Positions 1-6,351 of a stretch of 6,469 nucleotides of DNA are shown here, piece after piece. Both the position numbers and the translations under genes were made by a program. The notes under the pieces were generated by a model that was not told the DNA's origin, made no database searches, and saw nothing but the letters and a program-made list of their open reading frames with translations. The stretch comes from Paracoccaceae bacterium. GTDB taxonomy: Bacteria; Pseudomonadota; Alphaproteobacteria; Rhodobacterales; Rhodobacteraceae. Numbering within the stretch: the stretch's first letter is position 1; the number at the start of each line of letters is the position of its first letter. The DNA lies in NCBI GenBank assembly GCA_003565055.1, contig PXDM01000369.1:1-6469 (forward strand), read 5' to 3'.

Positions 1-714
1 GGGGGAGCCGATAAAGCCTGCGACAAAAGTCGTGGCGGGGCGGGAGTAGAGCTCCATCGGGGTGCCGATCTGCTCGATCTGCCCGCCATTGAGCACCACC
101 AGCCGATCCGCCATGGTCAGCGCCTCAAGCTGGTCATGCGTGACATAAAGCGAGGTCGTGCCCAGCCGCTTTTGCAACTGCCGGATTTCGACACGCATCT
201 GCACGCGTAGTTTGGCATCCAGATTCGAGAGCGGCTCATCGAAGAGAAAGGCCGCCGGTTCGCGCACCAGCGCGCGGCCCATCGCAACGCGCTGGCGCTG
301 CCCGCCCGAGAGTTGGCGCGGCTTGCGGTCGAGGAACTGGCCGATTTCCAGCATCTGCGCGGCCTCGCGCACGCGCCGGTCGATCTCGGCCTTCCTGAAG
401 CCACGATTCTTCAGCCCGTAGGCGAGATTGTTGAACACGGTCATATGCGGGTAGAGCGCGTAATTCTGAAACACCATCGCGATATCGCGGTCAGCGGGTT
501 CCAACTGGTTGACGATCCGATCCCCGATCTTCAGCGTACCCTCGGTGATCGTCTCCAGCCCGGCAACCATACGCAAAAGCGTGGATTTTCCACAGCCTGA
601 AGGGCCGACAAGCACGATCATTTCACCATCGGCAATGTCGATATTGACCCCGGTCACAGCGCGCACATTGCCCGCATAGACCTTGCCGAGATTGTCCATC
701 GTGATCGTTGCCAT
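1..714 (-). CDS. ugpC: UgpC, ATPase of the glycerol-3-phosphate ABC importer (3' end cut by window)
   Basis: This is the cytoplasmic ATP-hydrolysing subunit that powers uptake of sn-glycerol-3-phosphate and glycerophosphodiesters through UgpA/UgpE. The first 238 residues are present; family members are about 350, so the C-terminal regulatory (OB-fold/TOBE) part lies beyond the left edge. Visible motifs are Walker A GPSGCGKST (37-45), Q-loop Q83 in VFQNYALYPHM, ABC signature LSGGQRQR (135-142), Walker B FLFDEP (156-161), D-loop SNLDAK (163-168) and switch His193 in YVTHDQ. These place it in the MalK/UgpC (CUT1) class; its position after ugpE favours UgpC over other sugar ATPases. The ATG lies 3 nt past the ugpE stop, and its Shine-Dalgarno GGAG is inside the last ugpE codons, so translation is probably coupled. 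The substrate assignment comes from the operon, because the ATPases of this class are much alike. Confidence 0.93.
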   Translation of the reverse strand, partial: MATITMDNLGKVYAGNVRAVTGVNIDIADGEMIVLVGPSGCGKSTLLRMVAGLETITEGTLKIGDRIVNQLEPADRDIAMVFQNYALYPHMTVFNNLAYGLKNRGFRKAEIDRRVREAAQMLEIGQFLDRKPRQLSGGQRQRVAMGRALVREPAAFLFDEPLSNLDAKLRVQMRVEIRQLQKRLGTTSLYVTHDQLEALTMADRLVVLNGGQIEQIGTPMELYSRPATTFVAGFIGSP

Positions 715-717
715 GGG

Positions 718-1566
718 TTATTTCTCCGTCTCGGTCAGGCCTTTGACAAAAAGCCGCTGCATGAAGAGGATCACAAGGATCGGGGGCAGGGCGGCCAGCA
801 CCACTGTCGCCATGACCAGATGCCAGAGCGGTTCACTATCGCCGCCCGTCACCATGCGCTGGATGCCCATGACGATGGTGTAATAGGCCGGATCCGTCGT
901 GATCAGCAGCGGCCAGAGATACTGGTTCCAGCCATAGATGAACATGATTACGAACAGGGCCGCGATATTGGTGATCGACAGCGGCAGCAGGATGTCCTTG
1001 AAGAATTTCATCGGCCCCGCGCCATCGACGCGCGCGGCCTCCATCAGTTCCTCGGGCACGGTCATGAAGAATTGCCGGAAGAGAAAGGTCGCGGTGGCCG
1101 AGGCGATCAGCGGGATCGACAGCCCCGCGAAACTGTTGAGCATGCCCAGATCCGCCACCACCTGAAAGGTCGGCACGATCCGCACCTCGACCGGCAGCAT
1201 CAGCGTCAGGAAGATGATCCAGAAGAAGAACAGCCGGAACGGGAAGCGGAAATAGACGATGGCGAAAGCGGACAGAAGCGAGATCGAGAGCTTGCCGATG
1301 GTGATCGCCATCGCCATGACGAAACTGTTCCAGAGCATCCCGCCAATGGGCGGTGCGCCCGCGCTCGACCGCCCTTCGGTGATGACGGTGCGGTAATTCT
1401 CCAGCGCGTTCGGCCCCGGCAAAAGCGGCATGACACCGCGCACGAAGGTTCCCGGCGGGTGGGTCGAGGCGATGATTGCCACATAGACCGGAAAGACCAC
1501 CAGCGCGACGCCCAGGATCAGGATGAGATGCGCGAGCAGATTGCCCCAGCGATTGTTTTCGACCAT
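718..1566 (-). CDS. ugpE: UgpE, inner-membrane permease of the glycerol-3-phosphate ABC importer
   Basis: One of the two membrane subunits forming the translocation channel for glycerol-3-phosphate. It has 282 residues, against 281 remembered for E. coli UgpE, and resembles it along the whole length: the MxEN start, the LILG-FP-YVA first membrane helix (about 11-32), SAFAIVYFRFP (99-109), FLTLMLPVEVRI (119-130), SATATFLFRQFFM (156-168) and GWNQYLWPLLI (212-222). The EAA loop that docks on the ATPase is EAARVDGAGPM (176-186) with the trailing LP at 194-195. About six hydrophobic segments are visible, as in the binding-protein-dependent permease family. The ATG is 10 nt past the ugpA stop, and a GAGGG overlapping that stop can serve as ribosome binding site. 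The TAA stop lies 3 nt before ugpC. Confidence 0.95.
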   Translation of the reverse strand: MVENNRWGNLLAHLILILGVALVVFPVYVAIIASTHPPGTFVRGVMPLLPGPNALENYRTVITEGRSSAGAPPIGGMLWNSFVMAMAITIGKLSISLLSAFAIVYFRFPFRLFFFWIIFLTLMLPVEVRIVPTFQVVADLGMLNSFAGLSIPLIASATATFLFRQFFMTVPEELMEAARVDGAGPMKFFKDILLPLSITNIAALFVIMFIYGWNQYLWPLLITTDPAYYTIVMGIQRMVTGGDSEPLWHLVMATVVLAALPPILVILFMQRLFVKGLTETEK

Positions 1567-1576
1567 TGGAGCGCCC

Positions 1577-2461
1577 TCAGTAATTCACGCGCCGCTCGAT
1601 ATAGCGGAACTGGATGACGGTCAGCACGATCACGATCCCCATCAGGATCACCGATTGCGCGGCTGACGAGCCGAGATTGAGATTCACGAACCCGTCGCGA
1701 TAGACCTTGTAGACGAGGATATTCGTCGCTTGTGCCGGACCGCCCTCGGTCGTGGCATGGACTACGCCGAAGGTGTCGAACATCGCATAGACGATATTGA
1801 CCACCATCAGAAAAAAGGTGATTGGCGACAGGAGCGGGAAGACGATGGTCCAGAAGCGTTTGAAGCGGCTTGCCCCGTCGATGGCCGCAGCCTCGATCAG
1901 CGAATGTGGGATGGATTGCAGCCCGGCGAGGAAGAACAGGAAGTTATAGCTGATCTGCTTCCAGGCGGCGGCAATGATGATCAGGATCATCGCATCATTT
2001 CCGCTGCGCCGGTGGTTCCAATCATAGCCCACCATGTCGAGCACATAGGGCATGATCCCGATGGAGGGGTTGAAGATGAACCACCACAGCACCCCCGCAA
2101 TCGCGGGCGCGACGGCATAGGGCCAGACCAGAAAGGTCGTATAGGCGTCGCGCGATCGGATCATGCGATTGACCATGACCGCGAAGAGCAGCGCGACCGA
2201 CATGGACAGCAGTGTCGTTCCGACCGAAAAGACCAGCGTGACCTTAAGCGAATTCAGATAGAGCGGATCAGCGAAGAGCCGGTTGAAATTGTCAAACCAC
2301 ACAAAATCCGTGCGCAGCCCGAAGACGTCCTGACGCAGAAAGGACTGATAGAGGGCCTGGCTGGCGGGCCAGATGAAGAAGATCACCGTCACGATCACCT
2401 GTGGCGCAAGCAGCGCATAGGGCAACCACTTGCTGGAAAAGGTCATCCGTTTGGTTTGCAT
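1577..2461 (-). CDS. ugpA: UgpA, inner-membrane permease of the glycerol-3-phosphate ABC importer
   Basis: Partner permease of UgpE. The frame stays open to a GTG at 2491, but I place the start at the ATG at 2461, giving 294 residues. From there the N-terminus lines up without gaps with E. coli UgpA (remembered as 295 residues: MSSSRPVFRSRWLPY against MQTKRMTFSSKWLPY here). The GTG would also sit at the foot of a hairpin. Family hallmarks are LLAPQVIVTVIFFIWPA (17-33), WPYAVAPAIAGVLW (113-126), GYDWNH (145-150), AWKQISYNFLFFLAGLQSIP (166-185), the EAA loop EAAAIDGAS (190-198) with FPL at 208-210, and SSAAQSVILM (265-274). A second ATG at 2446 is possible but would shorten the conserved N-terminus. 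The ribosome binding site before 2461 is weak (AAGG about 10 nt upstream), which fits lower expression than UgpB. Confidence 0.94.
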   Translation of the reverse strand: MQTKRMTFSSKWLPYALLAPQVIVTVIFFIWPASQALYQSFLRQDVFGLRTDFVWFDNFNRLFADPLYLNSLKVTLVFSVGTTLLSMSVALLFAVMVNRMIRSRDAYTTFLVWPYAVAPAIAGVLWWFIFNPSIGIMPYVLDMVGYDWNHRRSGNDAMILIIIAAAWKQISYNFLFFLAGLQSIPHSLIEAAAIDGASRFKRFWTIVFPLLSPITFFLMVVNIVYAMFDTFGVVHATTEGGPAQATNILVYKVYRDGFVNLNLGSSAAQSVILMGIVIVLTVIQFRYIERRVNY

Positions 2462-2490
2462 GTCCGGGGCCTTGATCCGCGTTGAAAACA

Positions 2491-2516
2491 CCGCCCCGAT
2501 CAGAAGATCAGGGCGG
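2491..2516 (-). terminator. Intercistronic hairpin between ugpB and ugpA (attenuator or mRNA-stabilising stem)
   Basis: The arms CCGCCC (2491-2496) and GGGCGG (2511-2516), plus inner GATC arms (2498-2501 and 2506-2509), enclose a 4-nt loop (2502-2505). The one odd pair (2497 with 2510) is C-A on the plus strand but a G-U wobble in the minus-strand RNA. The stem is therefore 11 continuous pairs only in the ugp transcript. It is followed by TGTTTTC, a weak T tract. It begins 17 nt past the ugpB stop. A partial terminator, or a stem protecting the ugpB message, is inferred by analogy with intercistronic stems after other binding-protein genes such as malE. Confidence 0.75.
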
Positions 2517-2533
2517 TGAAAGAAAGCAAGGGT

Positions 2534-3856
2534 TCAGCGTTGCGCTTCGAACTGGCGCAAGAGATCATTGCCGCGCGAGACAATGGCATCGGCCGCCTGC
2601 TGGCCGTCCTTGGCGCCGGTCAGAAGCGATTCCATTTCCTCGGAGATCACGTCGCGGATTTGCACGAAATTCCCGAAGCGCAGCCCGCTGGAATTTTCCG
2701 TCGCGGGGTTGAGGGTCATCTGCAGGATCGAGATGTCCGAGCCGGGGTTTTCCTCGTAGAAGCCCTGCTCGCGTGTGATGTCGAACGCGGCCTGGGTGAT
2801 CGGCAGATAGCCCGTCACCTGATGCCAATCGGCCTGAACCTCGGGCAGCGAGAGATATTCGAAGAAGCGCGCGACCCCTTCATATTCTTCCTCGGCCTTG
2901 CCGCGGAGCACCCAGAGCGTCGCGCCCCCGATGATCGAGTTTTGCGGTGCGCCCTCGACATCATCGTAATAGGGCAACATGCCGAAGCCGACATTGAAAT
3001 CGGCATTGCGCAGCACGCCTGCGCGCCCGGCAGAGCTCTCCATCATGATCGCGCAATCGCCACTGTAGAAATGCGGGCCAGCATCAGGGCCGGGGCCACC
3101 GCCTGCCCAGCGAAAGACATTTGCATCCTGCCAGCGCGCGAGATTGTCGAGATGGCGGACCATCGGCTCATGCTGGTTGAGCACCAGCTCTGCATCGAAA
3201 CCCTGAAAGCCGTTCATCTGCGTGCCCAGGGGCAGGTTGTGCAGCGCCAGGAAATTTTCCAGCTGCACCCAGCTCGGCCAGCGCGTCGTGAAGCCGCAAG
3301 GCGCGGCACCTGACTCGATGATCGTCATCGCGGCCTCTTCCAGCTCCGCCCATGTGCTCGGCGGTGTGTCGGGGTCGAGCCCGGCTGCCTCGAAGACCTC
3401 CTTGTTGTAATACATGATCGGGGTCGAGGAATTGAACGGGAAGGACAGCATATTGCCATTCGGATCGGTGTAGTAGCTCACCACTGTGTCGAGATAGGCA
3501 TCCGGGTTGAATTCGACGTCATGATCCGCCATCAGCTGATAGATCGGATAGATGGCACCTTCGGCAGCCATCATCGTGCCTGTGCCGACCTCGAAAACCT
3601 GCACGATATGGGGCTGCTGATTGGCGCGAAACGCCGCAATCGCCCCAGTCATCGTTTCGGTATAGGTCCCGCGAAAGCTCGGCACGACGCGGAAATCCGA
3701 CTGGCTCTCGTTGAAGCCATTGGCCACATCTTCCAGCAATTCGCCGAGTTCTCCGCCGAGGGCGTGCCACCAGTCGATGGTGACCTGAGATTGCGCGACT
3801 ACGGGAGTCAGGGCTGTGGACGCGGCCACAAGTGCCGCGAATGATTGCATTTTCAT
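2534..3856 (-). CDS. ugpB: UgpB, periplasmic glycerol-3-phosphate / glycerophosphodiester binding protein
   Basis: Solute-binding protein (family 1, extracellular) that captures glycerol-3-phosphate or glycerophosphocholine in the periplasm and delivers it to UgpA/UgpE. It has 440 residues, against 438 remembered for E. coli. The start at 3856 is chosen because GGAGGA sits 4 nt upstream and the encoded MKMQSFAALVAAS... is a normal signal peptide, probably cut after VVA (residue 21); there is no lipobox cysteine. An upstream in-frame ATG at 3904 would spoil this. Shared blocks include WWHALGGELGELLE (29-42), IVQVFEVGTGTMMA (84-97), FPFNSSTPIMYYNK (139-152), SIIGGATLWV (307-316), WHQVTGYLPIT (344-354) and TREQGFYEENPG (361-372). 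W193 and W196 match the tryptophans recalled as ligand contacts in E. coli UgpB. C187 and C268 match its two cysteines and may form a disulfide. It is the first gene of the operon. Confidence 0.96.
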   Translation of the reverse strand: MKMQSFAALVAASTALTPVVAQSQVTIDWWHALGGELGELLEDVANGFNESQSDFRVVPSFRGTYTETMTGAIAAFRANQQPHIVQVFEVGTGTMMAAEGAIYPIYQLMADHDVEFNPDAYLDTVVSYYTDPNGNMLSFPFNSSTPIMYYNKEVFEAAGLDPDTPPSTWAELEEAAMTIIESGAAPCGFTTRWPSWVQLENFLALHNLPLGTQMNGFQGFDAELVLNQHEPMVRHLDNLARWQDANVFRWAGGGPGPDAGPHFYSGDCAIMMESSAGRAGVLRNADFNVGFGMLPYYDDVEGAPQNSIIGGATLWVLRGKAEEEYEGVARFFEYLSLPEVQADWHQVTGYLPITQAAFDITREQGFYEENPGSDISILQMTLNPATENSSGLRFGNFVQIRDVISEEMESLLTGAKDGQQAADAIVSRGNDLLRQFEAQR

Positions 3857-3860
3857 TGGT

Positions 3861-3866
3861 TCCTCC
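3861..3866 (-). promoter_or_regulatory. Strong ribosome binding site of ugpB
   Basis: GGAGGA on the minus strand, 4 nt before the ATG at 3856. It is the best Shine-Dalgarno match in the window. It decides the ugpB start and fits high translation of the binding protein. Confidence 0.85.
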
Positions 3867-3884
3867 ATGCTGGTCTTGGTTATT

Positions 3885-3957
3885 TTGACAGCGATTGTCG
3901 ACAAGTTGCCCGTAAATTGATCGACCTGTCAACGCACTTAGCCCAGCAATGTGACAG
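3885..3957. repeat. Cluster of three TGACAG motifs with a central palindrome upstream of ugpB
   Basis: TTGACAG at 3885-3891 and CTGTCAA at 3926-3932 form a perfect 7-bp inverted repeat. A third TGACAG follows at 3952-3957. Between the first two lies the perfect palindrome TTGTCGACAA (3895-3904). Three copies of one hexamer in about 70 bp, 30-100 nt upstream of the ugpB start, suggest transcription factor sites. The regulator is not identifiable from sequence. CTGTCA is also the half-site core of PhoB boxes. Confidence 0.45.
3940..3957 (-). promoter_or_regulatory. Possible Pho box upstream of ugpB
   Basis: On the minus strand the sequence is CTGTCAC-ATTG-CTGGGCT. This resembles two PhoB half-sites (consensus CTGTCAT) 11 bp apart: the first half is near perfect, the second matches 4 of 7. 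It points toward ugpB, about 85 nt upstream of its start codon. The E. coli ugp operon is a known PhoB target, which raises the prior. Against it, the second half is weak and no good -10 element follows at the usual distance. Confidence 0.3.
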
Positions 3958-4072
3958 TTTTTTATCAAACGGTCCACTATCGTGGTGCCGGGTCAGCTGC
4001 GTCGTTAGCTCAGAAGACGATTTGCGCCGTTCGCCAGGACAGGGGAGATACCGATCAGCGTAGCGCGTCAAC

Positions 4073-4091
4073 GCATGCGAACCCTGCATGC
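4073..4091. repeat. Paired GCATGC palindromes
   Basis: Two copies of the palindrome GCATGC (4073-4078 and 4086-4091) are separated by 7 bp, in the divergent intergenic region about 105 nt before the kinase gene. They may be a protein-binding site or a chance occurrence; nothing else in the sequence distinguishes these. Confidence 0.2.
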
Positions 4092-4142
4092 AACCCCTTT
4101 AAACATCGAATTTTAAGGAAATTACTGGCCTGATCTTTACCG

Positions 4143-4158
4143 CTTGTTCAACTTGTTC
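4143..4158 (+). repeat. Direct repeat CTTGTTC-AA-CTTGTTC upstream of the kinase gene
   Basis: Two identical 7-bp units with a 9-bp period end 38 nt before the kinase ATG. Placement near the probable promoter suggests a tandem operator or activator site for the kinase/receiver unit. A period of 9 is somewhat short of one helical turn. No known regulator consensus is recognised. Confidence 0.3.
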
Positions 4159-4196
4159 GGGCAGGTCTGGTGGCCTCGGAGTTTTGAGTCCCAGTC

Positions 4197-5807
4197 ATGC
4201 CCAACAAACGCCCTGTCCTAAAACGCTTTTCGATAATTCTCCGACGACTGGCGATCAGCGCGGCCCTGATCGTAAGTGTGACGGTGTTACTGGCTGTGTT
4301 CTGGATGGCGCGCCAATTTGACGAAGAGGCCCGGAAAAGCTCTTACCTGATGATCAAAAGCGGGCTGAATTCGATTGTGACCCAGAATGAACTCCGGGCA
4401 TATGACTACGCCAATTGGACCGAAGCCTTCGAGGCGGTCATGCAGAAGGACATCGACTGGATAGATGAAAATATGGGGACAGGTGCAGAGAGCGATGGCC
4501 CTATCCATCTGCTGACAATCTCCGGGGGGCCATTTGACGAAGCCTTGGGATGGACAGATTCCGCGAGCAGCGCTTTCGGCGCGGATGAATTTTCGGCCTT
4601 CAGTCAGGCCGGTCATGATCTGGCCAAGCGCGAGGTGCTGCGACCCGGCGATCCAGCCGCAAGCAGCTTTCTGACGATCGACGGCGGCTTATGGTCCTTT
4701 GCCGTGAATTGGATTCAGCCGCACAATCGCAGCATGGAAGAAGAGAAAATACCGGCGTTGCTTGTCTCTGCTGTGCGCATAGATGCCGACACAGCCGCCC
4801 ATCTCCGGGAGCTATTTCTCATTGATGATATCCAGATCGTCTTGTCGGTGCCGGATGCAGATCGCGTCCAGAGCTTCCCGGTCCGGACAGCGCGCGGCGA
4901 CACTGTTGGCTTCATAACATGGCCTGCGCCGCGCCCGGGAACGCATGCATTGAAGAAAATGGCCTGGCCGCTCACGCTGTCGCTCACTCTTGCGCTTGGA
5001 GCGTTGGGAATCGGTGCGATTGTCATCGGCCGGCTCGCGCAACGCTTCGAGCGTGCGCTGGTTGCTGCGGAAGCCGCTGACAAGATGAAGTCGGAATTCA
5101 TCGCGAGCTTGAGCCATGAACTGCGCACCCCGATGAACGGGATCGTTGGGATGCTGGAGCTGTTGCAGTTACATGAACTTTCGCCCGAGCAAAGTGAGCT
5201 CGTTTCGATTGCCTCGCATTCTGCTGAGACACAGGTCGAGATGATCGATCACCTTCTGGCCTTTGGACAGATCGAATCCGGCAATATGCGACTCAGTGCG
5301 GGACCATTCTGTCCCGCAGACACGATCCGCGAGGTCGTGGCGCTCTCGCTGCCGCTGGCGCGCGAGAAGAACCTCTCGCTCGAACTTTGCTGTGAAGGCA
5401 AAGTCGACAAGGTGCTGCTCGGGGATCGGCTCGCAATTCGACAAATCGCCACCAATCTCATCGGGAATGCAATAAAGTTCACATCGACCGGTAAGATTAT
5501 CGTCGATCTCATCGTGACGTCCACCCTGTCGGGATATCAGATTTGTCTTGCTGTGACGGATAGCGGGCCAGGCATCAAGCCGGCAGATATCGACCGAATA
5601 TTCGACAGATTTGTTCAGGTTGATGGCTCTGCGACCCGAAAAATCAACGGGGTTGGTCTGGGGCTGGCGATATCACAACGGCTTGCGCGAGAAATGAATG
5701 GCAAACTCACAGTTGAAAGCACAATCGGTTCCGGTTCCACTTTCGTTTTTGAAGTCGTTCTTGAGGCATCGTTAACCCAAAGCGGGCAATATGAGAACGC
5801 AGCCTGA
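4197..5807 (+). CDS. Membrane sensor histidine kinase with CHASE4-like periplasmic domain
   Basis: Two-component sensor kinase of 536 residues that should autophosphorylate on a histidine in response to an outside or membrane signal. Layout: membrane helix about 17-37; periplasmic domain about 38-250 with a CHASE4-like block (YDYANWTEAFEAV, 69-81, then WIDENMG, 88-94); second helix about 257-279; a short helical linker with no room for HAMP; HisKA with the H-box SHELRTPMNG (phospho-acceptor His307); and HATPase_c with N-box NLIGNAIKF (420-428), G1 DSGPG (455-459), F-box IFDRF (468-472) and G2 GVGLGLA (485-491). All catalytic motifs look intact. An in-frame TGA four codons upstream makes this ATG the earliest possible start, although its ribosome binding site is poor. 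The receiver gene follows after 13 nt, so the two form an operon, divergent from ugp. The signal is unknown; a link to glycerol phosphates or phosphate is only suggested by location. Confidence 0.9.
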   Translation: MPNKRPVLKRFSIILRRLAISAALIVSVTVLLAVFWMARQFDEEARKSSYLMIKSGLNSIVTQNELRAYDYANWTEAFEAVMQKDIDWIDENMGTGAESDGPIHLLTISGGPFDEALGWTDSASSAFGADEFSAFSQAGHDLAKREVLRPGDPAASSFLTIDGGLWSFAVNWIQPHNRSMEEEKIPALLVSAVRIDADTAAHLRELFLIDDIQIVLSVPDADRVQSFPVRTARGDTVGFITWPAPRPGTHALKKMAWPLTLSLTLALGALGIGAIVIGRLAQRFERALVAAEAADKMKSEFIASLSHELRTPMNGIVGMLELLQLHELSPEQSELVSIASHSAETQVEMIDHLLAFGQIESGNMRLSAGPFCPADTIREVVALSLPLAREKNLSLELCCEGKVDKVLLGDRLAIRQIATNLIGNAIKFTSTGKIIVDLIVTSTLSGYQICLAVTDSGPGIKPADIDRIFDRFVQVDGSATRKINGVGLGLAISQRLAREMNGKLTVESTIGSGSTFVFEVVLEASLTQSGQYENAA

Positions 5808-5809
5808 GC

Positions 5810-5813
5810 GGAG
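5810..5813 (+). promoter_or_regulatory. Ribosome binding site that decides the receiver gene start
   Basis: GGAG lies 7 nt before the ATG at 5821, but only 1 nt before the ATG at 5815 and downstream of the ATG at 5791. The spacing therefore favours 5821 as the start. Confidence 0.6.
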
Positions 5814-5820
5814 AATGTCC

Positions 5821-6201
5821 ATGGCGGAAATCACGATCCTCGTCGTCGATGATGACGCGACCAACCGATTTGTCCTCACCAAGATGCTCAAGCATCGTGG
5901 GTATACGGTCGCTCAGGCTGAAAACGGGGCGCAGGCGATCGAATGTGTCAACTCGACGTCACCTTCAGTCGTCTTGATGGATATCAACATGCCTGGCATG
6001 ACCGGGGTCGAGGCGGCACAAAAAATCGCCGCCATGCTGGGTGCAGACGCACCCAAGATCGTCGCTGTCACGGCGAATGACACGACCGCACAGCGCGCAG
6101 AATGTGAGGCCGCAGGTTTTCAGGGCTTCATACCCAAACCTGTCAGAATGCAGCTCTTGTATGACGCATTGGAACGGAGCCCCGAGCCCAAAGCGCCATG
6201 A
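5821..6201 (+). CDS. Stand-alone receiver-domain response regulator (CheY-like)
   Basis: A single REC domain of 126 residues with no DNA-binding or enzymatic output. It should accept a phosphoryl group, most likely from the kinase just upstream, and pass it on or act by protein contact. Key residues are visible: acidic pocket D10-D11-D12 in ILVVDDD, phospho-acceptor D54 in LMDINMPGM, switch T84 in VTAND, and K106 in PKPV. The sequence style (MDINMPGM-GVE, FIPKPV) is that of receiver domains attached to hybrid kinases. The ATG at 5821 is chosen for its spacing from GGAG. Starts at 5815 (adding MS) or 5791 (overlapping the kinase end, adding ten residues before MAEI) remain possible. The first gene beyond its stop lies on the other strand, so the signalling operon appears to end here. 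Confidence 0.9.
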   Translation: MAEITILVVDDDATNRFVLTKMLKHRGYTVAQAENGAQAIECVNSTSPSVVLMDINMPGMTGVEAAQKIAAMLGADAPKIVAVTANDTTAQRAECEAAGFQGFIPKPVRMQLLYDALERSPEPKAP

Positions 6202-6351
6202 ATGAGGAACTCAGAACTGGCAAGATTGGAGCTTTCAATGGACACCCTTGTCACTCGGCGGTCTTGATCTGATGGAGTGCGCTCCCAAGCAGTCGCAACG
6301 GCACTGCGTGTCAAAACCCTCTTTGAAGACTTCTGACGATCTGTCTTGTGA
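6202..6351. other. Convergent intergenic gap between receiver gene and gap
   Basis: These 150 nt separate two genes read toward each other, so a terminator would be expected. Only weak inverted repeats are seen: GGAG-CTCC (6274-6285), GCAGT-ACTGC (6289-6307) and TCAAA-TTTGA (6311-6325). None has a GC-rich stem followed by a T run. No supported gene is present. Confidence 0.5.

Larger units (their letters stand above)
3857..4196. other. Divergent intergenic region between ugpB and the histidine kinase gene
   Basis: These 340 nt lie between two genes transcribed away from each other, so at least one promoter per direction is expected. I see no convincing coding sequence: the short open frames lack ribosome binding sites and recognisable protein features. 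No clean sigma-70 promoter with both boxes is visible. A TTGACA is present on the minus strand (3932-3927) but has no good -10 at 16-18 nt spacing, so weak or activator-dependent promoters are likely. The region holds several short repeats listed separately, most of them on the ugpB side. Confidence 0.6.

Noticed and set aside
820..1617. Long plus-strand open frame opposite ugpE (265 codons), with similar ones opposite ugpA (1730-2485) and ugpB (2516-3313)
   Set aside because: They lie antisense to clear ugp genes. The translations are rich in D, R, H, Q and E with no hydrophobic core, as expected for codon-bias shadows in GC-rich DNA.
3885..3913. Plus-strand TTGACA as a -35 box for a promoter toward the kinase
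   Set aside because: No -10-like sequence lies 16-18 nt downstream (GCCCGT at 17 nt), and the kinase start would be about 290 nt away.
3519..3977. Open minus-strand frame of 152 codons overlapping the ugpB 5' region in another frame
   Set aside because: It overlaps the firmly identified ugpB signal peptide and N-terminus, has no family resemblance and no ribosome binding site.
4001..4047. tRNA-like stretch: TAGCTCAGAAG fits the D-arm/box A consensus
   Set aside because: No acceptor stem, anticodon arm or T-arm (GGTTCGANTCC) follows at the right distance; the nearest GTTCG is too close. Probably chance.
6198..6272. 24-codon open frame (MNEELRTGKI...) whose ATG overlaps the receiver stop as ATGA
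   Set aside because: The overlap resembles translational coupling, but the peptide is very short and has no recognisable feature. Conservation would be needed to accept it.
6274..6325. Weak inverted repeats in the convergent gap as possible terminators
   Set aside because: Stems are only 4-5 bp, some with long loops, and none is followed by a T run.
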